In this document: positions 13,121 to 21,818 of the stretch, in pieces
How positions within the stretch are numbered: the first letter of the stretch is position 1
How the letters are laid out: every line of letters starts with the position of its first letter
From: Propionivibrio sp.
Lineage (GTDB): Bacteria; Pseudomonadota; Gammaproteobacteria; Burkholderiales; Rhodocyclaceae
Direction: 5' to 3'
NCBI RefSeq assembly: GCF_016790145.1
Contig: NZ_JAEUOI010000083.1
Coordinates: forward strand, 1-61,908
DNA: 61,908 bases
Made by a program: the position numbers and the translations under genes
Notes under the pieces: model-generated
What the model was told of the DNA's origin: nothing
Database searches by the model: none
The model's input: only the letters and a program-made list of their open reading frames with translations

Positions 13121-13873
13121 ATGTTTAGCCGTCTGCGCGAAGATATCCGCTCGGTTTTTGAGCGCGATCCCGCTGCCCGTACCTCGTGGGAAGTGCTTAC
13201 CTGCTATCCGGGCGTGCACGCGGTGATCCTGCACCGTTTGTCACACTGGCTGTGGGGTCATCAACTGCGCTGGCTGGGGCGTCTGGTTTCGCATCTTGCG
13301 AGGTTTTTTACCGGCATTGAAATCCATCCGGGTGCTACGATCGGACGCCGTTTCTTTATCGACCACGGCATGGGCGTGGTGATCGGCGAAACTGCAATCG
13401 TCGGCGACGACGTGACGCTATATCATGGCGTGACGCTCGGTGGTACCTCGTGGACCAAGGGTAGACGCCACCCAACGCTGGAAAATGGCGTCGTTATTGG
13501 CGCGGGCGCGCAAGTGCTGGGGCCGATTAGCGTCGGCACCGGGGCCAAGGTCGGTTCCAATGCCGTGGTTGTCAAGAACGTTCCGGCCGGAACCACCGCC
13601 GTAGGCAATCCGGCGCGCATCATCGACACCGAGCAAGCCCAGAAGCGCGAGGAGAAGGCCGGTCAGATGGGCTTTTCAGCGTATGCCCTGGCCGGCAATC
13701 AGGACGATCCGCTGGCCAAGGCCATTCACGGCCTGCTTGATCATGCCGTAGATACTGATCGCCGAATCGACGTACTGCTCAGGAAACTTGAAGACAGCGG
13801 GGTCAGTCTTGAAGACGAACTCGCTACGGCTGACAAGTTCGATCCTAAGTACCTGAGTAAAATAGTTGACTAA
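13121..13873 (+). CDS. cysE: Serine O-acetyltransferase
   Basis: CysE acetylates serine with acetyl-CoA, the committed step of cysteine synthesis, and so feeds the cysteine desulfurases encoded just downstream. The 250-aa protein has an N-terminal helical domain and a left-handed beta-helix built of hexapeptide repeats ([45 protein letters not shown]). The last codons double as part of an IscR-like operator. Position directly before iscR is common in betaproteobacteria. Confidence 0.95.
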   Translation: MFSRLREDIRSVFERDPAARTSWEVLTCYPGVHAVILHRLSHWLWGHQLRWLGRLVSHLARFFTGIEIHPGATIGRRFFIDHGMGVVIGETAIVGDDVTLYHGVTLGGTSWTKGRRHPTLENGVVIGAGAQVLGPISVGTGAKVGSNAVVVKNVPAGTTAVGNPARIIDTEQAQKREEKAGQMGFSAYALAGNQDDPLAKAIHGLLDHAVDTDRRIDVLLRKLEDSGVSLEDELATADKFDPKYLSKIVD

Positions 13874-13886
13874 TTTACGGAACTTT
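13862..13886 (+). promoter_or_regulatory. IscR type 1-like operator, upstream copy
   Basis: This 25-bp window starts ATAGTTGACT and matches the published type 1 IscR consensus (ATASYYGACT-RWWWY-AGTCRRSTAT) at 21 of 25 positions by my count. Its first nine bases contain the last cysE codons up to the stop. It covers the predicted -35 element of iscR. Confidence 0.6.
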
Positions 13887-13895
13887 TCATATAGT
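13866..13895 (+). promoter_or_regulatory. Predicted sigma-70 promoter of the isc operon
   Basis: TTGACT at 13866-13871 and TATAGT at 13890-13895 are separated by 18 bp. Each is one base from consensus. The -35 lies in the first IscR-like site and the -10 at the edge of the second, so bound IscR would block RNA polymerase. Confidence 0.6.
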
Positions 13896-13915
13896 TGACA
13901 GAACTAATCAACTAT
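13891..13915 (+). promoter_or_regulatory. IscR type 1-like operator, downstream copy
   Basis: An inverted repeat ATAGTTGA / TCAACTAT with 9 bp between the arms. It matches the type 1 IscR consensus at 22 of 25 positions by my count. It is 29 bp from the upstream copy and 15 bp before the iscR start codon. Confidence 0.75.
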
Positions 13916-13930
13916 TAACCAGGAGGCACT

Positions 13931-14422
13931 ATGCGACTGACAACCAAGGGACGTTTTGCAGTCACCGCAATGATCGATTTGGCGCTGCGCAGTAGCGATG
14001 GCCCGGTGACACTGGCTGGCATCAGCGAACGGCAGAAGATTTCGCTTTCCTATCTCGAACAATTGTTCGGCAAATTACGCCGCTACAGTCTGGTTGACAG
14101 CGTTCGCGGCCCTGGGGGCGGCTACTGTCTGGCGCGTCCGGGAGGACAGATCACCGTCGCCGACATTGTTCGTGCCGTTGATGAGCAACTTGATGCAACG
14201 CAATGCGGCGGCAAGGAAAACTGCAAGGACGAAGAGCGCTGCATGACGCATGAACTGTGGGCCACACTGAACTTGAAGATGTACGAGTATCTGACCTCTG
14301 TGACGCTGGCCGACCTTGCCGACAAGCAATTGAAGAAGGTTGGCGGCGATGTGTCGGTGCTCAAGGATGCGCGGCGCTTCAGTGTTAGTTCGCGCGCCAA
14401 GCCGATGGCCGCAGTTGCCTGA
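13931..14422 (+). CDS. iscR: Iron-sulfur cluster regulator IscR
   Basis: IscR is an Rrf2-family repressor that senses cellular Fe-S status with its own [2Fe-2S] cluster and controls the isc operon. The 163-aa protein has an N-terminal winged helix beginning MRLTTKGRFAVTAM. The cluster ligands Cys92, Cys98, Cys104 and His107 sit at exactly the E. coli positions (CGGKENCKDEERCMTH). Holo-IscR binding at the two operators upstream would give negative feedback. AGGAGG precedes the start. The next gene begins 5 bp after the stop. Confidence 0.97.
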   Translation: MRLTTKGRFAVTAMIDLALRSSDGPVTLAGISERQKISLSYLEQLFGKLRRYSLVDSVRGPGGGYCLARPGGQITVADIVRAVDEQLDATQCGGKENCKDEERCMTHELWATLNLKMYEYLTSVTLADLADKQLKKVGGDVSVLKDARRFSVSSRAKPMAAVA

Positions 14423-14427
14423 AAACC

Positions 14428-15585
14428 ATGTTCGCTCCGGTCTATCTTGATTACAACGCGACCACACCGCTTGAACCGGCGGTTCTGGAAGCGATGCTGC
14501 CCTGGCTTTCACAGCAGTTCGGCAATGCATCGAGCCGGCATGAGTACGGTCGGGCGGCGCGGCGGGCAATCGATGAGGCACGTAGCAAGGTGGCTTCGGC
14601 AATCGGCGCCCATTCATCGGAAGTCGTATTTACCAGTGGCGGGTCGGAAGCGAACAACCTTTTCATCAAGGGCGCGGCGGCGTGCATGAAACCCGGCCTG
14701 CTGGCGGTAAGCGCGATCGAGCATCCGTGTGTGATCAAACCTTCCGAACAACTGGTCAGGCGCGGCTGGCGGCTGCAAAAGCTGGCGGTTGATAGCAACG
14801 GTCGAGTCGATGCACAGAATTACCAGACGGTTCTGACACAAAAGCCGAAGCTGGTCTCGGTGATGATCGCCAACAACGAAACCGGGGTGCTGCAGGATAT
14901 TGAGACGCTGGCCGCTCAGGCCAGGGCGACGGGCGCCTGGTTTCACACCGATGCGGTGCAGGCAGTGGGTAAGGTTGCCGTCGATTTTCGCGCTTTGAAC
15001 GCTGCCGGTGTTCATGCGCTGACCCTTTCGGCACACAAGATCGGCGGGCCAAAAGGCGCGGCCGCCCTGGTGCTCGATAAACGTGTCGAGCTTGAGCCAT
15101 TGATTGCCGGTGGTGGTCACGAACGGGGATTGCGTTCAGGCACCGAAAACGTGGCAGCAATTGTCGGATTTGGAGTCGCCTGTGAATTGGCCGTACAACA
15201 ACTGGCAACGGCGGCGCCACACCTGACCGCCTTGCGCGGATTGCTGGAAAAGGGCCTGCGTGCCATGGAAGCAACGCTGTTCTCTGCCAGTGCCGAACGC
15301 TTGCCGAATACGGTTTATTTTGCCTTGCCCAAGGTGGATGGCGAAACGCTGGTGGGTCAGCTTGATCGTGCCGGTTTTGCATTAGCCAGTGGCGCCGCGT
15401 GTTCGAGTGCCAACCCGGAGCCATCGCATGTATTGCGCGCCATGGGCGTTGCACCTGAACTGGCACGTGGCGCGGTGCGCATCAGCCTGGGTTCGGCCAG
15501 CACGGTAGGGCAAGTGAATGAATTTTTGAATACGTTACAGATAACGCTGTCAAAACTGCAGCGCCTGACCGCCATTGCGATCTAA
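14428..15585 (+). CDS. Second cysteine desulfurase (class V aminotransferase)
   Basis: This PLP enzyme should convert cysteine to alanine and deliver persulfide sulfur. The 385-aa protein has the PLP lysine Lys204 ([10 protein letters not shown]), the [14 protein letters not shown] loop and the catalytic Cys325 in [16 protein letters not shown]. It is clearly related to the IscS encoded next but is shorter, much diverged and lacks the IscS C-terminal tail that docks IscU. It lies between iscR and iscS, a place empty in the E. coli operon. NifS-like or accessory IscS are the candidate assignments; the sulfur acceptor is unknown. Confidence 0.9.
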   Translation: MFAPVYLDYNATTPLEPAVLEAMLPWLSQQFGNASSRHEYGRAARRAIDEARSKVASAIGAHSSEVVFTSGGSEANNLFIKGAAACMKPGLLAVSAIEHPCVIKPSEQLVRRGWRLQKLAVDSNGRVDAQNYQTVLTQKPKLVSVMIANNETGVLQDIETLAAQARATGAWFHTDAVQAVGKVAVDFRALNAAGVHALTLSAHKIGGPKGAAALVLDKRVELEPLIAGGGHERGLRSGTENVAAIVGFGVACELAVQQLATAAPHLTALRGLLEKGLRAMEATLFSASAERLPNTVYFALPKVDGETLVGQLDRAGFALASGAACSSANPEPSHVLRAMGVAPELARGAVRISLGSASTVGQVNEFLNTLQITLSKLQRLTAIAI

Positions 15586-15611
15586 CCCTTGAACCTTATG
15601 GAGCGAAAGAA

Positions 15612-16823
15612 ATGCTGAAACTGCCGATCTATCTCGATTATTCGGCAACCACGCCGGTTGATCCGCGCGTTGCGGAAAAAATGATTCCCTACCTTGTCGA
15701 AAAATTCGGCAACCCGGCGTCGCGTTCGCATTCCTTTGGCTGGGAGGCTGAAGCCGCAGTGGAAGAAGCGCGTGAACAGGTCGCGAAGCTGGTCAATGCC
15801 GACCCCAAGGAAATCGTCTGGACTTCAGGCGCCACCGAGTCGAACAACCTGGCGATCAAAGGGGCTGCGCACTTTTACTCGGGTAAAGGCAAGCACGTCA
15901 TCACCGTCAAGACAGAGCACAAGGCGGTACTCGATACCTGCCGAGAACTTGAGCGCGAAGGTTTTGAAGTGAGCTACCTTGATGTCAAGGATGACGGCCT
16001 GCTTGATCTCGATGTATTCAAGGCTGCGCTTCGCCCGGAAACCATTCTGGTCTCGGTGATGTTGGTCAACAACGAAATCGGCGTCATCCAGCCGATCGCC
16101 GAAATCGGCGAAATCTGTCGTGCAAAAGGCATTATTTTTCACGTTGATGCGGCGCAGGCGACGGGCAAGGTACTGATCGATCTGGCTACACTCAAGGTTG
16201 ATCTGATGAGTTTTTGTGCGCACAAGACTTACGGTCCGAAAGGTATCGGCGCGCTGTACGTACGTCGCAAGCCTCGCGTCCGTCTCGAGGCGCAGATGCA
16301 CGGTGGCGGCCACGAACGCGGTTTCCGCTCAGGCACACTGGCAACGCACCAGATCGTCGGCATGGGCGAGGCTTTCCGACTGGCGCGTGAGGAGATGGGC
16401 GTCGAGAACGAGCGTGTCCGCATGCTGCGTGATCGACTGCTCAAGGGCTTGTCTGATATCGATCAGGTGTTTATCAATGGTGATATGGAGCAGCGCGTTC
16501 CGCATAACCTGAACATCAGCTTTGCCTACATCGAAGGTGAGTCGATGCTGATGGCGATCAAGGATCTCGCGGTGTCGTCAGGCTCGGCCTGTACGTCCGC
16601 CTCGCTTGAACCGTCTTACGTGCTGCGTGCACTGGGTCGCGAGGATGAACTGGCGCACAGCTCGATCCGCTTCACTCTCGGTCGTTTCACCACATTGGAA
16701 GAGATCGACTACGCCATCAAATTGTTGCACGAGAAGATCGGCAAGTTGCGCGAACTTTCACCGCTGTGGGAGATGGTGCAGGAAGGCGTCGATCTGAGCA
16801 CGGTTCAGTGGGCAGCACATTAA
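15612..16823 (+). CDS. iscS: Cysteine desulfurase IscS
   Basis: IscS is the housekeeping sulfur donor for Fe-S clusters, thiamine, tRNA thiolation and molybdopterin. The 403-aa length fits the family (404 in E. coli). PLP binds Lys205 ([10 protein letters not shown]), the catalytic loop is [21 protein letters not shown] with Cys327, and the C-terminus [19 protein letters not shown] is the IscU-docking tail. It is the second of two desulfurase genes here and the one that best fits the canonical scaffold partner. iscU follows after a 91-bp gap holding a palindromic repeat. Confidence 0.97.
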   Translation: MLKLPIYLDYSATTPVDPRVAEKMIPYLVEKFGNPASRSHSFGWEAEAAVEEAREQVAKLVNADPKEIVWTSGATESNNLAIKGAAHFYSGKGKHVITVKTEHKAVLDTCRELEREGFEVSYLDVKDDGLLDLDVFKAALRPETILVSVMLVNNEIGVIQPIAEIGEICRAKGIIFHVDAAQATGKVLIDLATLKVDLMSFCAHKTYGPKGIGALYVRRKPRVRLEAQMHGGGHERGFRSGTLATHQIVGMGEAFRLAREEMGVENERVRMLRDRLLKGLSDIDQVFINGDMEQRVPHNLNISFAYIEGESMLMAIKDLAVSSGSACTSASLEPSYVLRALGREDELAHSSIRFTLGRFTTLEEIDYAIKLLHEKIGKLRELSPLWEMVQEGVDLSTVQWAAH

Positions 16824-16826
16824 ATC

Positions 16827-16905
16827 GGTAAGGCGAAAGGAGAGAAGAGTCAGGTGTTAAGCCCGTACGATCTTCTCCTTATCCCTGACGCTTTTCTTTT
16901 CTCTG
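16827..16905. repeat. Imperfect palindromic intergenic repeat, type A copy 2
   Basis: It fills most of the iscS-iscU gap. Left arm AGTCAGGTGTTAAGCC pairs loosely with the right arm around CTTATCCCTGAC. Bases 16844-16863 match 5461-5480 at 17 of 20 positions. As a hairpin inside the isc transcript it could affect processing or relative expression of iscU. Confidence 0.6.
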
Positions 16906-16914
16906 GAGATTAAA

Positions 16915-17298
16915 ATGGCATACAGCATAAAAGTTCTTGATCACTATGAAAACCCGCGCAACGTGGGTTCCTTCGGCAAGGAAGAAGAAGGTGTGGCAAC
17001 CGGCATGGTTGGCGCGCCAGCCTGCGGCGACGTGATGAAACTGCAGATCAAGGTCGGCAGGGACGGTATCATTGAGGACGCCAAATTCAAGACCTACGGC
17101 TGTGGTTCGGCCATTGCCTCGTCTTCGCTGGTCACCGAATGGGTCAAGGGCAAGACCATCGATCAGGCGCTGGGCATCAAGAATACCCAGATTGCCGAAG
17201 AACTGGCTTTGCCGCCGGTGAAGATTCACTGTTCGATTCTCGCTGAAGATGCGATCAAGGCGGCAGTGGCCGATTACAAAAAGAAGCACGCTGCATAA
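16915..17298 (+). CDS. iscU: Fe-S cluster assembly scaffold IscU
   Basis: IscU builds a [2Fe-2S] cluster from IscS sulfur and hands it on with HscA/HscB help. The 127-aa protein has the three ligand cysteines Cys37, Cys63 and Cys106, the release residue Asp39, and the LPPVK motif (99-103) that HscA binds. All are at the E. coli positions. Its own ribosome site (TCTGGAGATTAAA) follows the palindromic repeat. Confidence 0.97.
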   Translation: MAYSIKVLDHYENPRNVGSFGKEEEGVATGMVGAPACGDVMKLQIKVGRDGIIEDAKFKTYGCGSAIASSSLVTEWVKGKTIDQALGIKNTQIAEELALPPVKIHCSILAEDAIKAAVADYKKKHAA

Positions 17299-17328
17299 AG
17301 ACAATTACTGAATAGAAGGAGGTTTTCA

Positions 17329-17652
17329 ATGGCGGTTACGCTTTCCGAAAAAGCGGCGAAACACGTTGCCAGTTATCTGGTCAAGCGCGGCAAGGGAATT
17401 GGTCTGCGCCTTGGCGTGCGCACCAGTGGTTGCTCGGGCGTGGCGTACAAGCTCGAGTTTGCCGATATGGCCGATCCTGATGACATCGAATTCGAGTCAC
17501 ATGGCGTAAAGGTGCTGATTGATGCCAAAAGCCTGCCTTATCTTGATGGCACTGAACTCGACTACACGCGAGAGGGCTTGAGCGAGGGTTTCAAGTTCAA
17601 TAATCCCAACGTCAAGGACGCCTGCGGTTGCGGGGAAAGCTTTAACGTTTGA
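17329..17652 (+). CDS. iscA: Fe-S assembly A-type carrier IscA
   Basis: IscA is an A-type carrier needed mainly for [4Fe-4S] maturation. The 107-aa protein has the invariant Cys35 (SGCSGVAY), Cys99 and Cys101 (ACGCGESF), the spacing of E. coli IscA. AAGGAGG precedes the start. The stop is followed by 134 bp before the likely hscB start. Confidence 0.96.
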   Translation: MAVTLSEKAAKHVASYLVKRGKGIGLRLGVRTSGCSGVAYKLEFADMADPDDIEFESHGVKVLIDAKSLPYLDGTELDYTREGLSEGFKFNNPNVKDACGCGESFNV

Positions 17653-17786
17653 TGTTTGGCGGGGGTTGCCCCGAGCCTGCCGTACTGTTCGTTCGGTCTC
17701 GCAGGGTTTTCCTTGGGGCTTCTGCGGTCACGGTGCAGCACCCCGGTTTTGCTTTAGTCATGTGCGGGAAGACCGCCAATATCCGA

Positions 17787-18314
17787 ATGAATTTCAACGA
17801 CGACCACTTTGCTCTTTTCGAACTGCGTCGAACTTTCAGGCTCGACATTCCTCTGCTTGACCGGCGCTACCGCGAGATTCAGGCACAGGTTCATCCTGAC
17901 AAGTTCGCGCAGGCCGGCGACGCCGAGCGACGACTTTCGTTGCAGTGGGCAACGCGCGCCAATGAGGCGTATCAAACGCTGAAAAATCCCTTGTCGAGGG
18001 CGCAGTATCTGTTGCGAATTGCTGGCCAGGATGTGGGTGCCGAGAATAATACCGCCATGCCAGAAGACTTTCTTCTGGAGCAGATGGAGTGGCGTGAGGC
18101 CGTTGCCGAAGCGCGTCTTGGCCGTGAGCAGGGCGAGCTTGAGCACCTGCATCTTCGCTTGAAACAGCAGATGACTGGCCGCTATGAGCAACTCGCTGTC
18201 CTGCTTGATGATCGGCACGATTATCCTTCGGCGGCCGATCTTGTTCGACGGCTGATGTTTCTCGAGAAACTACTGTTTGAAATTGACGACGCCATGGCCG
18301 CACTTGAAGCGTAA
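17787..18314 (+). CDS. hscB: Co-chaperone HscB (Hsc20)
   Basis: HscB is the J-protein that brings IscU to HscA and stimulates its ATPase. The 175-aa protein has a J-domain with the HPD motif in QVHPDKF and a C-terminal three-helix IscU-binding domain ending FLEKLLFEIDDAMAALEA. The start MNFNDDHFALFELRRTF fits the family. The frame stays open back to 17649 but that part has no family similarity. The 134-bp leader contains a small GC hairpin (CGGGG-GTTG-CCCCG) without a T-tract. Confidence 0.93.
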   Translation: MNFNDDHFALFELRRTFRLDIPLLDRRYREIQAQVHPDKFAQAGDAERRLSLQWATRANEAYQTLKNPLSRAQYLLRIAGQDVGAENNTAMPEDFLLEQMEWREAVAEARLGREQGELEHLHLRLKQQMTGRYEQLAVLLDDRHDYPSAADLVRRLMFLEKLLFEIDDAMAALEA

Positions 18315-18344
18315 AGCAGTAAATAACCCAGGATCAAGGAATTC

Positions 18345-20249
18345 ATGGCACTTTTGCAGATTGCTGAACCCGGAGAGTCAGCCGCGCCTCACCAGCACAA
18401 ACTTGCGGTCGGTATCGATCTTGGCACCACCAATTCACTCGTGGCCACGGTTCGTAGCGGACTCTCGGTGGTTATCAGCGATGAGTTGGGGCGTCCGCTG
18501 CTTCCTTCGGTTGTGCGCTATTTCGCTGACGGCAGCAGCGAGGTTGGATACGAGGCACAGGCAAGTCAGGCAATTGACCCGCGCAATGTGATTGCTTCGG
18601 TCAAACGCTTCATGGCCCGTGGTCTCAAGGACATCGCCCATCGCGAATCGATGCCTTACGATTTCGAAGATGCCCCCGGGATGGTTCGTCTGCGCACCGT
18701 GGCGGGCGTGAAGAGTCCGGTTGAAGTATCCGCCGATATTCTCCGTACTTTGCGTTTGCGCGCTGAAGCCGCGCTGGGTGGCCAACTCGTCGGCGCGGTC
18801 ATCACCGTTCCGGCCTATTTTGACGACGCCCAGCGGCAGGCGACCAAGGACGCCGCCAGGCTGGCCGGGCTTCCCGTTCTGCGTCTGCTCAACGAGCCGA
18901 CGGCGGCGGCCATTGCCTATGGCCTGGATAACGCGGCCGAAGGGGTTTATGCCGTCTATGACCTGGGAGGCGGGACGTTCGATATCTCGATTCTGAATCT
19001 GTCCAGGGGCGTTTTCGAGGTCATGGCTACCGGCGGCGACTCGGCGCTGGGCGGTGACGATTTCGATCAGCGTATCTTCTGCTGGATAATCGAAGCCGCC
19101 AAACTCAAGCCCCTGTCCATCGAGGATGCCCGCCTGCTCCTGACGCGTGCCCGCGAAGCCAAGGAGTACCTGACGCCGCATGGCGTTGCGCCGATCAGCG
19201 CTCGCCTGAACAGTGGCGAAGTGGTCGATCTGAAACTGACCACCGAAATTTTTACCGAGATCTCACAAACGCTGGTCGCCAAGACTATTCAGCCGGTCAA
19301 GAAGGCGTTACGCGATGCCGGATTGTCGGTCTCCGACATCAAGGGCGTAGTCATGGTCGGCGGGGCTACGCGCATGCCGCAGGTTCAGCGCGCCGTCGGA
19401 GAATTCTTCAAGCAGGTACCCCTGAACAACCTTGATCCGGACAAGGTGGTCGCCCTTGGCGCGGCAACACAGGCTAATTTGCTTGCCGGTAACCGTGCCG
19501 CCGGTGACGACTGGCTGCTGCTCGATGTCATCCCGCTTTCGCTTGGGCTGGAAACCATGGGTGGCCTTGTAGAAAAAATCATACCGAGAAATTCAACGAT
19601 TCCGGTTGCTCGCGCTCAGGAATTCACCACCTTCCGTGACGGCCAGACGGCACTGGCGGTGCATGTGGTGCAAGGCGAGCGTGAGCTTATTACCGACTGC
19701 CGTTCGCTGGCGCGCTTTGAACTGCGCGGCATTCCGCCGATGGTCGCCGGTGCGGCCCGCATCCGCGTGCGCTTCCAGGTTGATGCGGACGGTTTGCTTG
19801 CCGTTTCGGCCAGCGAACTGATTTCCGGAGTTGAAGCGAGCATCACGGTCAAGCCTGCGTACGGCCTCTCTGACGACGAGATCGCCGGCATGCTCAAGGA
19901 TTCCATGGTCCATACCCGTGACGATGCGCTAAGGCGTGCGCTGAAGGAGGCTCAGGTCGAAGCGCAGCGCCTGATCGAAGCCGTAGTGTCGGCAATGAAG
20001 AGCGATGGTGATCTGCTCACGGATGAGCAACGCGTGAAACTTGAGTCATGTATCGCCGTCTTGCAGACGACGGCACTCGGCGATAATCGCCGGCACATTA
20101 CCCTGGCCATGGACGATCTTGAAGCCGAGACCAAGGATTTCGCTGCACGGCGCATGAACAGATCGATCCACAACGCATTTGCTGGAAAGAGCATCAACGA
20201 TCTTGAGGGTGGCCAGGATTCTTCGAAGAGCCTGGGAGAACCCGCATGA
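18345..20249 (+). CDS. hscA: Hsp70-type chaperone HscA
   Basis: HscA is the specialised Hsp70 that binds the IscU LPPVK motif and drives cluster transfer with ATP. The 634-aa protein begins with a short extension and then [13 protein letters not shown]. The ATPase landmarks follow ([44 protein letters not shown]), then the substrate-binding domain ([20 protein letters not shown]) and a helical lid. The stop overlaps the fdx start (ATGA), coupling the chaperone to ferredoxin. Confidence 0.96.
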   Translation: MALLQIAEPGESAAPHQHKLAVGIDLGTTNSLVATVRSGLSVVISDELGRPLLPSVVRYFADGSSEVGYEAQASQAIDPRNVIASVKRFMARGLKDIAHRESMPYDFEDAPGMVRLRTVAGVKSPVEVSADILRTLRLRAEAALGGQLVGAVITVPAYFDDAQRQATKDAARLAGLPVLRLLNEPTAAAIAYGLDNAAEGVYAVYDLGGGTFDISILNLSRGVFEVMATGGDSALGGDDFDQRIFCWIIEAAKLKPLSIEDARLLLTRAREAKEYLTPHGVAPISARLNSGEVVDLKLTTEIFTEISQTLVAKTIQPVKKALRDAGLSVSDIKGVVMVGGATRMPQVQRAVGEFFKQVPLNNLDPDKVVALGAATQANLLAGNRAAGDDWLLLDVIPLSLGLETMGGLVEKIIPRNSTIPVARAQEFTTFRDGQTALAVHVVQGERELITDCRSLARFELRGIPPMVAGAARIRVRFQVDADGLLAVSASELISGVEASITVKPAYGLSDDEIAGMLKDSMVHTRDDALRRALKEAQVEAQRLIEAVVSAMKSDGDLLTDEQRVKLESCIAVLQTTALGDNRRHITLAMDDLEAETKDFAARRMNRSIHNAFAGKSINDLEGGQDSSKSLGEPA

Positions 20250-20587
20250 CACAAATCATCGTTCTGCCGCATGTCGAGCTTTGCCCGGAGGGTGCGGTGA
20301 TCGAGGCCAGGGCAGGGGAGTCCGTCTGCCAGAATCTGCTCGAAAACGGCATTGCCATCGAGCATGCCTGCGAAATGTCCTGCGCCTGTACTACGTGCCA
20401 CGTGATCGTTCGCGAGGGTTTTAATGCGCTTGAACCCTCCGAGGAGCTTGAGGACGATCTGCTTGACAGAGCCTGGGGGCTGGAACCGAATTCCCGCCTG
20501 TCGTGTCAGACCATGGTAAATGCAACCCCGCTGGTGATCGAGATTCCGCGTTACTCGATCAACATGACCAAGGAAGGAAAACACTAG
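20246..20587 (+). CDS. fdx: ISC-type [2Fe-2S] ferredoxin
   Basis: This adrenodoxin-type ferredoxin supplies electrons for sulfur reduction during cluster assembly. The 113-aa protein has the ligand set Cys42, Cys48, Cys51 and Cys87 (C-X5-C-X2-C-X35-C, in [13 protein letters not shown] and LSCQT), plus the [19 protein letters not shown] helix that contacts partners. It is coupled to hscA by a 4-nt overlap and followed after 11 bp by iscX. Confidence 0.96.
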   Translation: MTQIIVLPHVELCPEGAVIEARAGESVCQNLLENGIAIEHACEMSCACTTCHVIVREGFNALEPSEELEDDLLDRAWGLEPNSRLSCQTMVNATPLVIEIPRYSINMTKEGKH

Positions 20588-20598
20588 GAGATGCTGCG

Positions 20599-20793
20599 AT
20601 GAAATGGACTGATGTCAACGATCTCGCCATCGAGCTTGCTGAAGTGCATCCCGAGGTCGACCCGCTGAAGATCAATTTTGTCGATCTGATGAACTGGGTT
20701 ATCGCCTTGCCCGATTTTGACGACGATACCAGGCACTGCGGCGAAAAAATTCTGGAGGCGATCCAGCAAGCCTGGATTGATGAATCAACATGA
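20599..20793 (+). CDS. iscX: IscX (Fe-S assembly protein)
   Basis: IscX is a small acidic protein that binds IscS and iron and tunes desulfurase activity. The 64-aa sequence is typical from start (MKWTDVNDLAIELAE) to end, with PLKINFVDLMNWVIALPDFDDD. The ATG at 20599 matches the family; the longer frame runs back into fdx. Its stop overlaps the next start (ATGA). Confidence 0.94.
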   Translation: MKWTDVNDLAIELAEVHPEVDPLKINFVDLMNWVIALPDFDDDTRHCGEKILEAIQQAWIDEST

Positions 20794-21179
20794 AACCTGA
20801 AGAGTTCGGCGGTATTCAGCGCAATGTTCTTGGCGGGCCGCTCGGTCGATGCAGTGACAAACCACTGACCGGTTTTTTCCGTGACGGCTGCTGTAATACG
20901 AGCGAGGAAGATTTTGGCAGCCACACCCTCTGCGTCGTGCTGACCGACGAATTTCTTGAATTCTCCAGGGCACGCGGCAACGATCTGTCAACGCCGCGTC
21001 CCGAGTATGACTTCCCCGGTCTTCATGCCGGCGAACGCTGGTGCCTCTGTGCCGCCCGCTGGCGGGAAGCCTTGCACTTTGGAAAGGCCCCGCGCGTCGT
21101 GCTCAATGCCTGTAATGAAGCGTCACTGGAGATCGTCAGCCTTGACGATCTGAAGCATTTCGCGATTGATCTGAACTGA
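20790..21179 (+). CDS. DUF2237 family protein
   Basis: The 129-aa protein shows the DUF2237 pattern: NVLGGPLGRCSDKPLTGFFRDGCC near the N-terminus, CVVLTDEFLEFSRARGNDLSTPRPEYDFPGL in the middle and GERWCLCAARWREAL at the end. Six cysteines occur in this short protein (two in a GCC pair, two in WCLC), so a metal or redox role is conceivable, but the family function is unknown to me. The start overlaps the iscX stop by 4 nt, tying it to the ISC operon. Confidence 0.85.
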   Translation: MKPEEFGGIQRNVLGGPLGRCSDKPLTGFFRDGCCNTSEEDFGSHTLCVVLTDEFLEFSRARGNDLSTPRPEYDFPGLHAGERWCLCAARWREALHFGKAPRVVLNACNEASLEIVSLDDLKHFAIDLN

Positions 21180-21282
21180 AACCCAGGGATCAACGCCGGG
21201 TCAGGCAGACAACTCAGCCGGACTTGTCAGGGCATTGATCAGGGGGCGGATAACCGAGACGCCGACCGGCTGCAAGAACTCT

Positions 21283-21311
21283 CTTGAAATCTTTGCCGGG
21301 CTACCCCATAT
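21283..21311 (+). promoter_or_regulatory. Sigma-32 (RpoH) type heat-shock promoter
   Basis: CTTGAAA at 21283-21289 and CCCCATAT at 21304-21311 match the E. coli sigma-32 consensus -35 and -10, with 15 bp between the CTTGAA and CCCCAT cores. They lie 44 bp before the start of the Hsp20 gene, the expected target. Confidence 0.85.
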
Positions 21312-21354
21312 GGCTTGCATACGGGGAACCCCCCGGATTTTACAGGAGAATGAA

Positions 21355-21777
21355 ATGGCTAATATTTTGCGCTATCACCCAGTCGATGATGCGTTTGACG
21401 ATCTCTTTCGCGGCTTTTTTATGCGTCCGGTACGCTTTGAAGGGCAGCAGGAAGTCCAGATCAAGGTTGAAGTCAGCGAAGATGATCAGGCTTATACCGT
21501 TCATGCCGAGATTCCCGGTGTGAAGAAAGAGGACATCCATGTAACGGTCGAAGGCAGCCAGGTATCGATCAGCGCCGAAGTCAAAAACGAAAAGGAAGTC
21601 AAGGAAGGCAGCAAGTTGCTGCGTAGCGAACGCTACTACGGCAGGGTGTCGCGTTCGTTCGCGCTGGGACAGGATGTCGATGATTCAGCGGTTGCAGCGA
21701 AGTACGTCAACGGCTTGCTGGAGTTGCATTTGCCCAAACGCGCTGTCGCGAAAACGAAGCAAATTTCAATTCAGTAG
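21355..21777 (+). CDS. Small heat-shock protein, Hsp20/alpha-crystallin family
   Basis: Hsp20 proteins hold unfolding proteins soluble until Hsp70 can refold them. The 140-aa protein has a short N-terminal arm and the alpha-crystallin beta-sandwich (about 37-130): AEIPGVKKEDIHVTVEG, the RYYGRVSRSFALGQDVD strand and YVNGLLELHLPK. The C-terminal anchor is ISI (I-X-I). AGGAGA precedes the ATG at 21355. A sigma-32 promoter is directly upstream. Several Hsp20 paralogues usually exist, so no gene symbol is given. Confidence 0.95.
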   Translation: MANILRYHPVDDAFDDLFRGFFMRPVRFEGQQEVQIKVEVSEDDQAYTVHAEIPGVKKEDIHVTVEGSQVSISAEVKNEKEVKEGSKLLRSERYYGRVSRSFALGQDVDDSAVAAKYVNGLLELHLPKRAVAKTKQISIQ

Positions 21778-21818
21778 GCAGGAAATCAGCGCCTGGCGAA
21801 GTGTACAGGGCGGCGCCG

